Below are positions 37,421 to 46,202 of a stretch of 47,374 nt of DNA, piece by piece. Origin of the DNA: Bacteroidales bacterium (GTDB lineage: Bacteria > Bacteroidota > Bacteroidia > Bacteroidales > P3). The DNA is taken from contig JAFURZ010000015.1 of NCBI GenBank assembly GCA_017480785.1, positions 1 through 47,374 of the forward strand, given 5' to 3'. Every line of letters begins with the position of its first letter. The first letter of the stretch is position 1. Made by a program: the position numbers and the translations under genes. The notes under the pieces were generated by a model. The model had not been told where the DNA came from and made no database searches. It worked only from the letters and a program-made list of their open reading frames with translations.

Positions 37421-38776
37421 TTATGCCATATTGTTGTTCAGAATCTTGTCGAGTTGGCCGACATAATAGAACGGCACGTTGATAAGGCGATAGGCTTTGC
37501 TGTATGGTGCTGGAGTATCGATGTCTTGCACGCCGAACTCTCCGCTCCACACCCTGATGGCGGTGACATGACTTTCGCAATGGTTGACAAAGCTGTGCAG
37601 CGAACGAAAGTGCGAGTTGGTGCCAGCCTTGACTTCTATGGGAACAAGATGCGTTCCTTGCTGCCACACGTAGTCGACTTCTGCCGTTGTACCTTTCTTG
37701 TCCCGTAGCCAGAAATATTGGCCTTCGCGGTAGTGGTTGTCAAGCAATACACGCAACTCTTGTGCCACGATTTGCTCTGCCGCACGACCACGCCAGGTGT
37801 CGAGCAGGTCTTTGCTTTGCATGTATTCAGTCTGTATTCCTGCCGCGAAGTTTGTGATGCCAAGGTCTACGGTTATCAACTTGGGCGAACGTCTTTTGGC
37901 AGGAAGTGCTGGAACAGACGAGGTGGTGACAGGGTAGTCGAGCGAGAGAAGATAGGCTTTTTCGAGGCAGTTCATTGCATCGTGTATTTGAGTACTTGTG
38001 TAACTGCTCCCCCCGAAGCCAGAGAAGGTGACGGTCTCGCCCGCAGAGAACCATGCCGTTTCAAGAATATGGCGGATGATGCGCACCTGCTCCTCGTTCT
38101 TTGCATATCGCTCAACGTCTTCGTTGTAGCCTTTCAAGAGGGAGTTGAAGATGGGCGACAGGCTTACGATGTCGCGGGTATCGGCATAGGTGGCGACGGC
38201 TTCGGGCATACCCCCGACAAGCGCATAGCGGTTAAAGTGTCTCATTAATGCTTCGTGCATCAACGGCGTCACCTGTAGGCTGTTGACGGCATTGGCCCAA
38301 GTATCACCCTCCATGGCCGCAAGGTACTCGCAGAAAGTGAACGGTCGGAGGTTGAGGTATTCGACTCGTGAAACAGGGAATGACACTCTTTTCTTCATAA
38401 GGCTATGCAATCGGCTGCCGGCCGTGATGACATACAGCCACGGCATCTTCTCATAGAAATATCTTAAGTGTCCTACTGCCAGAGGTTCTTCCTGTATTTC
38501 GTCTATGAACAGCAGCATACACTTGTCGGGATTGGACATGGCATGGTTTCTCAGGCACAGGTAGCGCCATATCTCTTCCACATCATCGGTGCGACGGAAG
38601 ATTTCGGCATCGGCAGATACCTCCAGATTGACCTCGATAAAAACATCGAACTCTTTTCCAAATTCGCGCACTAATGTGCTTTTCCCCACCTGTCGCGCTC
38701 CACGAATCACCAATGGCTTGTGCGTTTTCTTATTCTTCCAATTATGTAATTGGTTAATTAATAGCCTACTATACAT
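37421..38776 (-). CDS. AAA_14/DUF4143 ATPase
   Basis: 451 aa. VIRGARQVGKSTLVREF is the Walker A region (residues about 23-39), MLLFIDEIQEEP the Walker B, and VITAGSRLHSLM follows as sensor 1. The C-terminal half is DUF4143 (YALVGGMPEAVATY, then GRAAEQIVAQELR, and EVDYVW and VPIEVKAG with a PD-(D/E)xK-like EVK). This large family is often accessory, and its role is debated (toxin-like or mobile-element related). Three 14-bp repeats and a TATCTTTG box lie just upstream. AT-rich compared with the core genes. Confidence 0.9.
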   Translation of the reverse strand: MYSRLLINQLHNWKNKKTHKPLVIRGARQVGKSTLVREFGKEFDVFIEVNLEVSADAEIFRRTDDVEEIWRYLCLRNHAMSNPDKCMLLFIDEIQEEPLAVGHLRYFYEKMPWLYVITAGSRLHSLMKKRVSFPVSRVEYLNLRPFTFCEYLAAMEGDTWANAVNSLQVTPLMHEALMRHFNRYALVGGMPEAVATYADTRDIVSLSPIFNSLLKGYNEDVERYAKNEEQVRIIRHILETAWFSAGETVTFSGFGGSSYTSTQIHDAMNCLEKAYLLSLDYPVTTSSVPALPAKRRSPKLITVDLGITNFAAGIQTEYMQSKDLLDTWRGRAAEQIVAQELRVLLDNHYREGQYFWLRDKKGTTAEVDYVWQQGTHLVPIEVKAGTNSHFRSLHSFVNHCESHVTAIRVWSGEFGVQDIDTPAPYSKAYRLINVPFYYVGQLDKILNNNMA

Positions 38777-38800
38777 TGTGTATCGTTGTGTTTCTCATTG

Positions 38801-38808
38801 CAAAGATA
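38801..38808 (-). promoter_or_regulatory. -7 box of the DUF4143 ATPase gene
   Basis: TATCTTTG on the minus strand, 24 bp before ATG 38776. TTG at 38833-38831 may be the -33 element (spacer 22 bp). It overlaps the first 14-bp direct repeat, so the repeat could be an operator. Confidence 0.6.
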
Positions 38809-38815
38809 AAAATAT

Positions 38816-38894
38816 TTTCTAAAACATAGGCAACTTTATTAAAAAATCTTTCTAAAACATAGTTAAGGGTGAAGTGTTTTTTTCTAAAACATAG
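38816..38894. repeat. Three direct 14-bp repeats upstream of the DUF4143 ATPase gene
   Basis: TTTCTAAAACATAG occurs at 38816-38829, 38849-38862 and 38881-38894, that is at 33- and 32-bp intervals (about three helical turns). The first copy continues GGCAA, which contains the possible -33 TTG. It looks like binding sites for a regulator. Confidence 0.8.
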
Positions 38895-38939
38895 GCACTG
38901 CTATTGAAAAGTACACAATGTTGTGGACCACAAAATTGT

Positions 38940-38977
38940 GAACCGACACTCTTGCGTATAGGTAAGAGTGTCGGTTC
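38940..38977 (-). terminator. Hairpin terminator after the dipeptidase gene
   Basis: GAACCGACACTCTT (38940-38953) pairs with AAGAGTGTCGGTTC (38964-38977), a 14-bp stem with a 10-nt loop. On the minus strand it is followed by ACAATTTTG. It sits 18 bp beyond the dipeptidase stop. Confidence 0.7.
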
Positions 38978-38995
38978 GTATTGATTGCTAAAGTA

Positions 38996-40348
38996 TTACT
39001 CGGCGAAATACTTGTAGAACAGCGGGATGGTCTCGATGCCTTTGAAGAACTGCTGGAGGGGGTAGTTCTCGTTGGGGGCGTGGATGTCGTCGCTGGCGAG
39101 GCCGAAGCCCATGAGGATGCTCTTCAGGCCGAGGATCTTCTCGAAGCCGGCCACGATGGGGATCGATCCGCCGCTGCGGGTGGGGATGGGGCGACGACCG
39201 AAGGTATCGGTCATGGCTTTCTCTGCAGCCTTGTAGGCCTTCAGCTCCAACGGGGCCACATAGGCGGCACCGCCGTGGCAGGGCGTGACCTTGACGGTGA
39301 CATAGTCGGGAGCCACGCTCTCGAAGTATTCCTGGAACAGGCGGCTGATTTTCTCGAAGTCCTGGTTGGCCACCAGACGGGTGCTGATTTTGGCATAGGC
39401 CTTGCTGGGGAGGACGGTCTTGGTGCCCTCGCCGGTGTGGCCGCCCCAGATGCCGCAGACATCGAGGCAGGGACGTATGCCCGTGCGCTCCTTGGTGGTG
39501 TAGCCCTTCTCGCCCTTGAGGGCGCGGACACCGAGCTCGCGCTTGTACGCTTCCTCGTCGAAGGGGGCCTGGGCCATGAGGGCGCGCTCCTCGTCGCTGA
39601 GAACGAGCACGTCGTCGTAGAAACCGGGGATAGTGATGTGGCCGTCCTCGTCGTGCAGGTCGGCAATCATCTTGCAGAGCACATTGATGGGATTGGCCAC
39701 AGCGCCGCCGAAGATGCCGCTGTGCAGGTCGTGGTTGGCGCCGGTCACCTCCACCTCCCAGTAGCACAGGCCGCGCAGGCCGCTGGTGATGCTGGGCACG
39801 TCGGGGGCGATCATCGAGGTGTCGGAGACGAGGATGATGTCGGCCTTGAGCAGTTCCTTGTTCTTCTCGCAGAAACCGTAGAGGCTGCCGCTGCCGATCT
39901 CCTCTTCGCCCTCGAGCATGAACTTCACGTTGCAGGGCAGGTTGCCCGTGCGGACCATGTACTCGAACGCCTTGGCATGCATGAAACTCTGACCCTTGTC
40001 GTCGTCGGCACCACGTGCCCAGATGTAGCCATCCTTCACCACGGGCTCGAAAGGCTGTGTGCGCCAGAGCTCGAGCGGTGCCACGGGCATCACGTCGTAG
40101 TGGCCATACACCAGCACGGTGGGCTTCGTGGGGTCGATGGTCTTCTCGCCGTAGACGACGGGGTTGCCCTCGGTGGGCATCACCTCAGCCTTGTCGGCTC
40201 CAGCCTCAAGCAGCAGTTCTTTCCAGCGTTCGGCGCAGCGCACCATGTCGGGCTTGTGCTCCTGCTCGCTGCTGATACTGGGGATACGGATAAGAGAGAA
40301 AAGCTCCTCGAGGAAGCGGTCCTTGTTTTGTTCGATATATTGTTTCAT
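38996..40348 (-). CDS. M20-family dipeptidase
   Basis: 450 aa from ATG 40348 (MKQYIEQNKDRFLEELFSLI). YGHYDVMPV is metal site 1 (H-x-D), GADDDKGQ is site 2, and MLEGEEEIGSGSL carries the catalytic Glu pair. EVTGANHDLHSGIFGG lies in the lid/dimerisation domain. It fits a cytosolic carnosinase-like or PepV-like dipeptidase that hydrolyses dipeptides with two zinc ions. The upstream ATG at 40414 would place the start before the promoter box and is rejected. A near-perfect promoter precedes it. Confidence 0.92.
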   Translation of the reverse strand: MKQYIEQNKDRFLEELFSLIRIPSISSEQEHKPDMVRCAERWKELLLEAGADKAEVMPTEGNPVVYGEKTIDPTKPTVLVYGHYDVMPVAPLELWRTQPFEPVVKDGYIWARGADDDKGQSFMHAKAFEYMVRTGNLPCNVKFMLEGEEEIGSGSLYGFCEKNKELLKADIILVSDTSMIAPDVPSITSGLRGLCYWEVEVTGANHDLHSGIFGGAVANPINVLCKMIADLHDEDGHITIPGFYDDVLVLSDEERALMAQAPFDEEAYKRELGVRALKGEKGYTTKERTGIRPCLDVCGIWGGHTGEGTKTVLPSKAYAKISTRLVANQDFEKISRLFQEYFESVAPDYVTVKVTPCHGGAAYVAPLELKAYKAAEKAMTDTFGRRPIPTRSGGSIPIVAGFEKILGLKSILMGFGLASDDIHAPNENYPLQQFFKGIETIPLFYKYFAE

Positions 40349-40366
40349 GGTAGTTATTTTAAAATG

Positions 40367-40397
40367 CAAATATACAACTAAATTGCCAAAGAACAAA
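40367..40397 (-). promoter_or_regulatory. Promoter of the dipeptidase gene
   Basis: On the minus strand TTTG (40397-40394) and TATATTTG (40374-40367) with a 19-bp spacer match the Bacteroidota consensus and lie 18 bp before ATG 40348. Confidence 0.8.
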
Positions 40398-40556
40398 AAA
40401 TATTTTTCATTCACTTTATTTATAGACGGTTAAATGGATGGTGCCAAGTGGATGGAAGGTGTTCTGGAAAGACAATGGCTGTGTTTGTAGTATTTCAACG
40501 CTTTCGGGCATGTATTGTCCCATGCTTAATCCGCTTATATCAACAGGCGTTTTATA

Positions 40557-40608
40557 GCAGTTCTTCAGGAGTTCTTTACGAATTTGTAAAGAACTCCAAA
40601 AGAACTGC
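40557..40608. repeat. Inverted 11-mer element
   Basis: Left arm 40557-40579 (GCAGTTCTT...GTTCTTTAC) and right arm 40586-40608 pair over 23 bp with two mismatches around the loop GAATTT. AGTTCTTCAGG and AGTTCTTTACG, and AAAGAACTCCA and AAAGAACTGCA, show the 11-bp period. It lies between the divergent dipeptidase and argS genes. Confidence 0.82.
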
Positions 40609-40692
40609 ACTTAAACGAATGAAACAGAGGGCAGGGTGATGTGGGTCGGGAGATTTTTGGCATGCATGTGTTTATATGTCCGGATTTTTATG

Positions 40693-40700
40693 TATTTTTG
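40693..40700 (+). promoter_or_regulatory. -7 box of argS
   Basis: TATTTTTG fits TAnnTTTG, 20 bp before ATG 40721. TTTA near 40671 is a poor -33 element. Confidence 0.55.
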
Positions 40701-40720
40701 CATTTAGAAAAACAACAGAC

Positions 40721-42514
40721 ATGAATATAGTAGCAACACTTACACAGACAATTAGCCAGGCTTTGAGGTCTCTTTACGACATCGAGGCCGACGAAAAAAC
40801 GATTGTTCTGCAGGACACCCGCAAGGAATTCAAGGGCGACTACACCTTGGTGGTGTTCCCCTATGTGAAGCAGGCCCGCAAGGCGCCGGAGGCTGTAGCA
40901 CAGGAGATTGGCTCCTATGTGAAGGACAACCTGACGCTCGTCAGTGGATATAATGTCATCAAAGGCTTCCTGAACTTTGAGGTGAGCGACTCCTACTGGC
41001 TGCAGTTTGTGGCCAAGAAGGGTGCCGATACCTCCTTTGGCTTGCAGCAAGTCGACTCCAATGCGGCTCCAGTGGTGGTTGAATACTCGTCGCCTAATAC
41101 AAACAAACCGTTACATTTAGGTCACATCAGAAACAACCTCCTCGGGTGGTCGGTGAGCCAGTTGCTGGCCGCCGCCGGGGCCAATGTCAAGAAGGTGAAC
41201 CTGGTGAACGACCGCGGCATCCACATCTGCAAAAGCATGCTGGCATGGCTGCGCTACGGCAATGGGGAGACGCCCGAATCGTCGGGCATGAAGGGCGACC
41301 ACTTGGTAGGAAAGTACTACGTGGAGTTCGACAAGCACTATAAGGAAGAGGTCAAGCAGCTGATGGAGAGTGGGGTAGAGGAGGAGCAGGCCAAGAAGGA
41401 CGCCCCCCTGATGGTCGAGGCGCAGCAGATGCTGAAAAAGTGGGAAGAGGGCGACCCGGAAGTGCGTTCGCTGTGGGAGAAGATGAATGGCTGGGTGTAT
41501 GCCGGTTTCGACGAGACCTACCGCCGGCTGGGGGTATGCTTCGACAAGGTGTACTATGAAAGCCAGACCTACCTGCTCGGCAAGGAGCTGGTGCAGAAAG
41601 GATTGGATATGGGTGTGCTATTCCGCAAAGACGACGGTTCGGTGTGGTGCGACCTGACGGGCGACGGGTTGGACCAGAAGCTGCTGCTGCGACGCGACGG
41701 CACGAGCGTCTACATGACGCAAGACCTCGGCACGGCACTGCTGCGCCACAACGAATTCGGTGCCGGGCATCTCATCTATGTGGTCGGCAATGAGCAGGAC
41801 TATCACTTTAAGGTACTCAAGTTAATCCTCGGTAAACTAGGATTTTCGTGGGCCGAGAAAGTCTACCACCTCAGCTATGGTATGGTGGAGCTGCCCAACG
41901 GCAAGATGAAGTCGCGCGAAGGTACGGTGGTCGATGCCGACGACCTGATTACCGAGATGGAACAGACCGCCGCCGAGATGAGCCGCGAGCACGGCAAGAA
42001 TGACGAGCTCTCGGAGGAGGAGCAGCGTCACCTGCACCATATTCTGGCATTGGGAGCACTCAAGTACTTCATCCTCAAGGTCGACCCCACGAAGAACATG
42101 CTCTTCAATCCGGCCGAAAGCATCGACTTCAACGGCAACACGGGCCCCTTCATCCAATACACCCATGCACGTATCCGCAGCATCGTGCGCAAGGCGGGCG
42201 AAAACGGAGAATGGAGTGCGGGGAATGGAGAACGGAAAGTGAAATTGAACGACAAGGAGCGTCAGGTTATCAATACCTTACATGCTCTGCCCGAAACCAT
42301 CGCTGCAGCTGCCACGGCCTACAGTCCGGCCATGGTGGCCAACTACGCCTACGAGCTGGCCAAGGCGTTCAACAGCTTCTATCAGGATACACCCATCCTG
42401 CGTGAGGAGGACGCCCAGGTGCGCGCATTCCGCGTGAGCCTATGCGCCATGGTGGCCAACGCATTGAAAAACACGATGAACATACTTGGCATCGAGGTGC
42501 CCGAACGCATGTAA
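40721..42514 (+). CDS. argS: Arginyl-tRNA synthetase
   Basis: 597 aa from ATG 40721. The N-terminal Add-1-like part (ALRSLYDIEADEKTI) recognises the tRNA. VEYSSPNTNKPLHLGHIRNN has the class I HIGH-type motif (HLGH). YHLSYGMVELPNGKMKSREGT has a KMSKS-like motif (KMKSR). The C-terminal DALR anticodon-binding domain ends NILGIEVPERM. Residues about 496-507 (GEWSAGNGERKV) between the catalytic and DALR domains come from a heptamer array. The enzyme charges tRNA-Arg. The thioesterase gene follows by 10 bp. Confidence 0.95.
   Translation: MNIVATLTQTISQALRSLYDIEADEKTIVLQDTRKEFKGDYTLVVFPYVKQARKAPEAVAQEIGSYVKDNLTLVSGYNVIKGFLNFEVSDSYWLQFVAKKGADTSFGLQQVDSNAAPVVVEYSSPNTNKPLHLGHIRNNLLGWSVSQLLAAAGANVKKVNLVNDRGIHICKSMLAWLRYGNGETPESSGMKGDHLVGKYYVEFDKHYKEEVKQLMESGVEEEQAKKDAPLMVEAQQMLKKWEEGDPEVRSLWEKMNGWVYAGFDETYRRLGVCFDKVYYESQTYLLGKELVQKGLDMGVLFRKDDGSVWCDLTGDGLDQKLLLRRDGTSVYMTQDLGTALLRHNEFGAGHLIYVVGNEQDYHFKVLKLILGKLGFSWAEKVYHLSYGMVELPNGKMKSREGTVVDADDLITEMEQTAAEMSREHGKNDELSEEEQRHLHHILALGALKYFILKVDPTKNMLFNPAESIDFNGNTGPFIQYTHARIRSIVRKAGENGEWSAGNGERKVKLNDKERQVINTLHALPETIAAAATAYSPAMVANYAYELAKAFNSFYQDTPILREEDAQVRAFRVSLCAMVANALKNTMNILGIEVPERM
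42206..42240. repeat. In-frame heptamer array inside argS
   Basis: GGAGAAT, GGAGTGC, GGGGAAT, GGAGAAC, GGAAAGT: five 7-bp units on the coding strand, with no stop in the frame used. The unit consensus resembles that in the DUF151 gene. Confidence 0.8.
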
Positions 42515-42524
42515 TCCAAGTCCT

Positions 42525-43253
42525 ATGATATTTTCGCAACACATTGAGATACCGTCGTATCTGTGCGACATCGACGACCGGCTGCATACCTGGGCGGCGG
42601 TGCGCGTGTGCCAGGAGGTGACCGAACACCACGGGAACGCCACAGGGATAGGCTTCTACAAGTTGCTCGAACGCAACCATGCCTGGGTCATCACGCGTTC
42701 GCTGTATAACATCTACCGGATGCCTAACGCCTTCGAGGCTATCGACCTGAATACCTGGTCGAGAGGCAACAACGGACTCATAGCCATGCGCGACTACCGC
42801 ATGACGGGCGCCCACGACGAGCAGCTGCTCACCGGCACCTCGTATTGGGCCATGATTGACATGACAAGCCGTCGCGTGGTGCGATTGACCGACGAGATTG
42901 TGGGCTACGAGAACCACGACATTCTGGCCACCGAACATGCGACGCTCGACAAAATCAAGCTGCCCGACATGTCGGCCGACGCGCCGGCACTGCAGACACC
43001 AGCGTCGTTTGCCATGCTTGACCACACGCGTCACGTGAATAATTCGGAATACATAAAGCTGATATTCGACGTGTTGCACGAGAAAGGCTTAGATACGCAC
43101 CAGCCGTTCACACTGGAGCTGAACTTCAATCTGGAGTCGCGTCTCGGCGAAATGTTGACCATTCATCACCGTCAAGTGGACGATGTGCATTATCTGCAAG
43201 TCGACAATCCACGCGCCCTGAGTGTCTCGGCACGCGTCACTCCACTTAAATAA
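42525..43253 (+). CDS. Acyl-ACP thioesterase (FatA/FatB-like)
   Basis: 242 aa. It shows a tandem hot-dog fold: the N-terminal half contains NATGIGFYKLLERNHAWVITR, and the C-terminal half contains MLDHTRHVNNSEYIKLIFD with the conserved Asn and His pattern of FatA/B. It releases fatty acids from acyl-ACP and sets chain length. ATG 42525 is taken because it lies 10 bp after the argS stop; the frame extends upstream to 42486 inside argS, which is less likely. A terminator follows. Confidence 0.87.
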   Translation: MIFSQHIEIPSYLCDIDDRLHTWAAVRVCQEVTEHHGNATGIGFYKLLERNHAWVITRSLYNIYRMPNAFEAIDLNTWSRGNNGLIAMRDYRMTGAHDEQLLTGTSYWAMIDMTSRRVVRLTDEIVGYENHDILATEHATLDKIKLPDMSADAPALQTPASFAMLDHTRHVNNSEYIKLIFDVLHEKGLDTHQPFTLELNFNLESRLGEMLTIHHRQVDDVHYLQVDNPRALSVSARVTPLK

Positions 43254-43278
43254 CACAAACAAATAATGCAACTCATTT

Positions 43279-43308
43279 ATAGACCGTCCGCTACGGTCTA
43301 TTTTTTTT
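43279..43308 (+). terminator. Rho-independent terminator after the thioesterase gene
   Basis: ATAGACCG (43279-43286) pairs with CGGTCTAT (43294-43301) and is followed by TTTTTTT. It ends the argS/thioesterase unit. Confidence 0.88.
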
Positions 43309-43409
43309 ATAATTATATATCGCCTGATACCGTGATTATGTTAAATAGAATTATTCTTATTCCCTATTTTTTATGTTCAATTCGCACATCATTTGAGTCA
43401 GAATGACGT

Positions 43410-43874
43410 TCAAATAGAATCGATGAAAGCAAGGAAACTGTTGGTGAAACGACGGTCGGACGAGACGTCGGGGCCGAACCAATCCGGCGGAACGAACGCG
43501 TCGGCGACGGCAGTCGACGGGAATTCCACTTCGACAAGGCGTAGCCCTTCGTGCTGCATGTGGAAAATGTCGAGTTCGGCGGTCAAAGTTCCTATGGGAA
43601 TTCTGTAGCGGGTCTTGCGCACCATTTGTCCGTCGCATTTGGATTTCAAACGGTTGTAATTCTCTTCGGTGAGGCGGAATTCCTCTTCCCTGTTGTGGAT
43701 GGCTGTCGACTGGACGGCGGCTTTCTCTTTGACTGTGAGCCAAAAGACGTCGCCCGCCTTGCGGATGCGCACGGTGGGCGACGTACAAAGGTAGCCTTGC
43801 TCTATCTCGGTGTGAGGATATTGGTCGAGGTTTTCCGGAAGCCTGTCGACCAAGTATTTCCTTTCGATTTCCAT
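43410..43874 (-). CDS. CYTH domain protein
   Basis: 154 aa. [10 protein letters not shown] is the ExExK motif of the CYTH (triphosphate tunnel metalloenzyme) fold. EQGYLCTSPTVRIRKAGDVFWLTVK follows with the basic residues that line the tunnel, and LRLVEVEFPS the acidic ones. It probably binds or cleaves an inorganic or nucleoside triphosphate; related YgiF and ThTPase proteins hydrolyse triphosphate. ATG 43874 overlaps the purC stop by one base (TGATG). The last gene of a minus-strand run. Confidence 0.9.
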   Translation of the reverse strand: MEIERKYLVDRLPENLDQYPHTEIEQGYLCTSPTVRIRKAGDVFWLTVKEKAAVQSTAIHNREEEFRLTEENYNRLKSKCDGQMVRKTRYRIPIGTLTAELDIFHMQHEGLRLVEVEFPSTAVADAFVPPDWFGPDVSSDRRFTNSFLAFIDSI

Positions 43875-44821
43875 CAAAGCGAAGCCAGACAGTCGGTGAC
43901 GTTCTTCTCGATGCGTGCTTCCACGTCGGCACAGTCGTCGGCTTTCTGGAAGCGTTCGCCGGTGATGTGCTCGTACAGCTCAATGTAACGGTCCGAGATG
44001 GAGTTCACTATCTCGTCGGTCATCTCGGGCACCTGCTGCCCTTCCTTGCCCTGGAATCCGTTGGCCATGAGCCATTCGCGCACGAACTCCTTGCTGAGCT
44101 GCCGCTGGTGCTCCCCTTTCGCCAGACGCTCCTCGTAGCCGTCGGCATAGAAATAGCGGCTGCTGTCGGGGGTGTGAATTTCGTCGATGAGGTATATCTT
44201 GCCGTCACGTTTGCCGAACTCGTACTTGGTATCGACCAGGATGAGACCTTTGGCGGCGGCAATCTCGGTGCCGCGCTGGAAGAGCTGCAGGGCGTAGCGC
44301 TCCAGCTGGTCGTAGTCTTCCTTGCTGACGAGGCCGGTGCGGATAATCTCCTCGCGGCTGATGTTCTCGTCGTGCCCCTCGTCGGCCTTGGTGGTAGGCG
44401 TCACGATGGGCGTGGGGAATTTCTGGTTCTCGACCATCCCCTCGGGCAGCGGCACGCCGCAGAGCGTGCGGGCGCCGGCCTTGTATTCGCGCCAGGCGCT
44501 GCCGGCCAGGTAGCCGCGCACAATCATCTCCACGCGGAAACCCTCGCACTTGAGGCCCACGGTCACCATGGGGTCGGGCGTGGCGAGCTTCCAGTTGGGC
44601 AGGATGTCGGCGGTGGCGTCGAGGAACTTGGCTGCTATCTGGTTCAGGACCTGCCCCTTGTAAGGGATACCCTTGGGCAGCACCACATCGAAGGCCGAGA
44701 TGCGGTCGCTGACCACCATGGCCATATAGCGGTCGTCGATGTTGTACACGTCGCGCACCTTGCCGACGTACAGGCTTTTCTGTTTCGGGAATTTGAAGTT
44801 GGTTTTTACAACTGCTTTCAT
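43874..44821 (-). CDS. purC: SAICAR synthase
   Basis: 315 aa from ATG 44821 ([11 protein letters not shown]). [11 protein letters not shown] is the nucleotide loop, [14 protein letters not shown] and [16 protein letters not shown] are strong PurC motifs, and [30 protein letters not shown] (given as residues about 195-225) carries the Mg-binding acidic residues. It joins aspartate to CAIR in purine synthesis. An ATG at 44830 would overlap rsmD by eight bases; 44821 fits the family N-terminus better. Confidence 0.95.
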   Translation of the reverse strand: MKAVVKTNFKFPKQKSLYVGKVRDVYNIDDRYMAMVVSDRISAFDVVLPKGIPYKGQVLNQIAAKFLDATADILPNWKLATPDPMVTVGLKCEGFRVEMIVRGYLAGSAWREYKAGARTLCGVPLPEGMVENQKFPTPIVTPTTKADEGHDENISREEIIRTGLVSKEDYDQLERYALQLFQRGTEIAAAKGLILVDTKYEFGKRDGKIYLIDEIHTPDSSRYFYADGYEERLAKGEHQRQLSKEFVREWLMANGFQGKEGQQVPEMTDEIVNSISDRYIELYEHITGERFQKADDCADVEARIEKNVTDCLASL

Positions 44822-44822
44822 A

Positions 44823-45368
44823 TCATTCATCTAATTTATTAGCGAAAAAAGTGAAATTGACCTTGCCATAGGCACGGTGTTGCCAGAAGTGCGGATGCTC
44901 CTCGAAGCTGTACTCGCGCGGGTGCTCGAGGATGAAGATACCGTCGTCGGTGAGCACTCCCCTACCGAACACCATGTCGGGCAGCGAGGCCAGGGCCTCG
45001 AGGGCGTAGGGCGGGTCGGCAAAGACGATGTCGAAACGGCGGTTGGCCCGTTTGAGCAGGTCGAAGACGTCGGCACGCACCACATGCAGGTTGCCCACGC
45101 CGAAGCGGGTGGCGGTGTGCTTGATGAAGTCGGTGCACTGCGCGTTGATGTCGATGGCGGTCACGTCGCGGGCGCCGCGCGAGACGAACTCGAGCGACAC
45201 GGCCCCGGTGCCGGCGAAGAGGTCCATCACCGAGCAGTCCTCATAGTCCACATAGTTGTTGAGGATGTTGAACAGGCTCTCGCGCGCCATGTCGGTGGTG
45301 GGGCGTACGGGCAGGTTCTGTGGTGGGTCGAGGCGGCGGCCTCGCAGTGTTCCGGCGATGATACGCAT
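44823..45368 (-). CDS. rsmD: 16S rRNA (guanine966-N2)-methyltransferase
   Basis: 181 aa. [12 protein letters not shown] and [17 protein letters not shown] are the RsmD N-terminal motifs, [15 protein letters not shown] the SAM-binding motif, and FADPPYAL (DPPY) the catalytic motif. It methylates G966 in 16S rRNA. The DUF3822 gene upstream is the usual Bacteroidota neighbour; purC starts right at its stop. Confidence 0.93.
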   Translation of the reverse strand: MRIIAGTLRGRRLDPPQNLPVRPTTDMARESLFNILNNYVDYEDCSVMDLFAGTGAVSLEFVSRGARDVTAIDINAQCTDFIKHTATRFGVGNLHVVRADVFDLLKRANRRFDIVFADPPYALEALASLPDMVFGRGVLTDDGIFILEHPREYSFEEHPHFWQHRAYGKVNFTFFANKLDE

Positions 45369-45376
45369 GGCGGCTC

Positions 45377-46189
45377 CTACATCATTATCAAAGCATGCCG
45401 GTAGGCATGCAGACTATGCAGTTCGGATGAGCGGTCACGGCTGAGGGTGCCGTTGAAGAGGGTCGTCACGGGGAAGTAGGGACGCAGTAGCGCGTAGCGC
45501 TCGCGGTCCACGTCGCCGCACAGCAGCAGCTCGGTGCCGTCCTCCTCGATGCCGTAGGTCTTCATCACCTCAACCAGGTGGTAGACGGCCTCGTTCTCGT
45601 TGGCGAAGCAGAGCGTGTTGCCGTACAGGTAGCGGCCGTCGCGGAAAGCGGCCACGTCCACCCTACCCTTGCGCCAGTGGGCCATCAGCACGGGGTGGTC
45701 GGTGCAGCGGGGTGCCAGCTGGGCCATCTTGGCATGCTGGTGCATCACGGCGATGCCGGGCAGGGCCACCTTGAAGGCGGTCACCACCTGCTCGTTGGCG
45801 GCGAAGACCGCCGTCGAAGCCAGCGCACGGCTGTGGCAGGTCATCACCATGTCGGGCGTGCTGCCCACCAGCCGCAGGTAGTTGCGGTTGGACAGCGACG
45901 AATAGAGCTCGTCGGGGACCCAGGTGCTCTCGTCGCTCAGCACGATGAGCTCCATGGCGCGGTAGCCCAGCGGGCGTATGCCGGCCTCGGCGAAGAAGGC
46001 CTTCACGTCGGCCATCACGCCGGTCATCGTGGCGGCATGGCGCCCCTCGGCCTCACCGAAGGTGAGCAACTCGTCGGCAAGCGTCGCTTCGGTAAAAGAA
46101 AATCCATCGGCCCCGAGGCAAATGGATAATCTTTTTTCGCGCGAAGCAAGCTCGTTACTGGTGTTTATCAGAGTCTTGCAAGCGTACAT
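45377..46189 (-). CDS. DUF3822 family protein
   Basis: 270 aa from ATG 46189 (MYACKTLINTSNELASREKRL); a TTG at 46210 is an alternative. It is recognised mainly by context (directly upstream of rsmD) and by its ASKHA-like layout, LSICLGADGFSFTE at the start and DGRYLYGNTLCFANENEAVYHL in the second half. Function unknown. The gap to rsmD is 8 bp. Confidence 0.82.
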   Translation of the reverse strand: MYACKTLINTSNELASREKRLSICLGADGFSFTEATLADELLTFGEAEGRHAATMTGVMADVKAFFAEAGIRPLGYRAMELIVLSDESTWVPDELYSSLSNRNYLRLVGSTPDMVMTCHSRALASTAVFAANEQVVTAFKVALPGIAVMHQHAKMAQLAPRCTDHPVLMAHWRKGRVDVAAFRDGRYLYGNTLCFANENEAVYHLVEVMKTYGIEEDGTELLLCGDVDRERYALLRPYFPVTTLFNGTLSRDRSSELHSLHAYRHALIMM

Positions 46190-46202
46190 AACAGGTTTGG
46201 TG

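Noticed and set aside
38981-40381. A 466-codon plus-strand frame opposite the dipeptidase gene
   Set aside because: It is an antisense shadow of a gene with intact M20 motifs and a good promoter.
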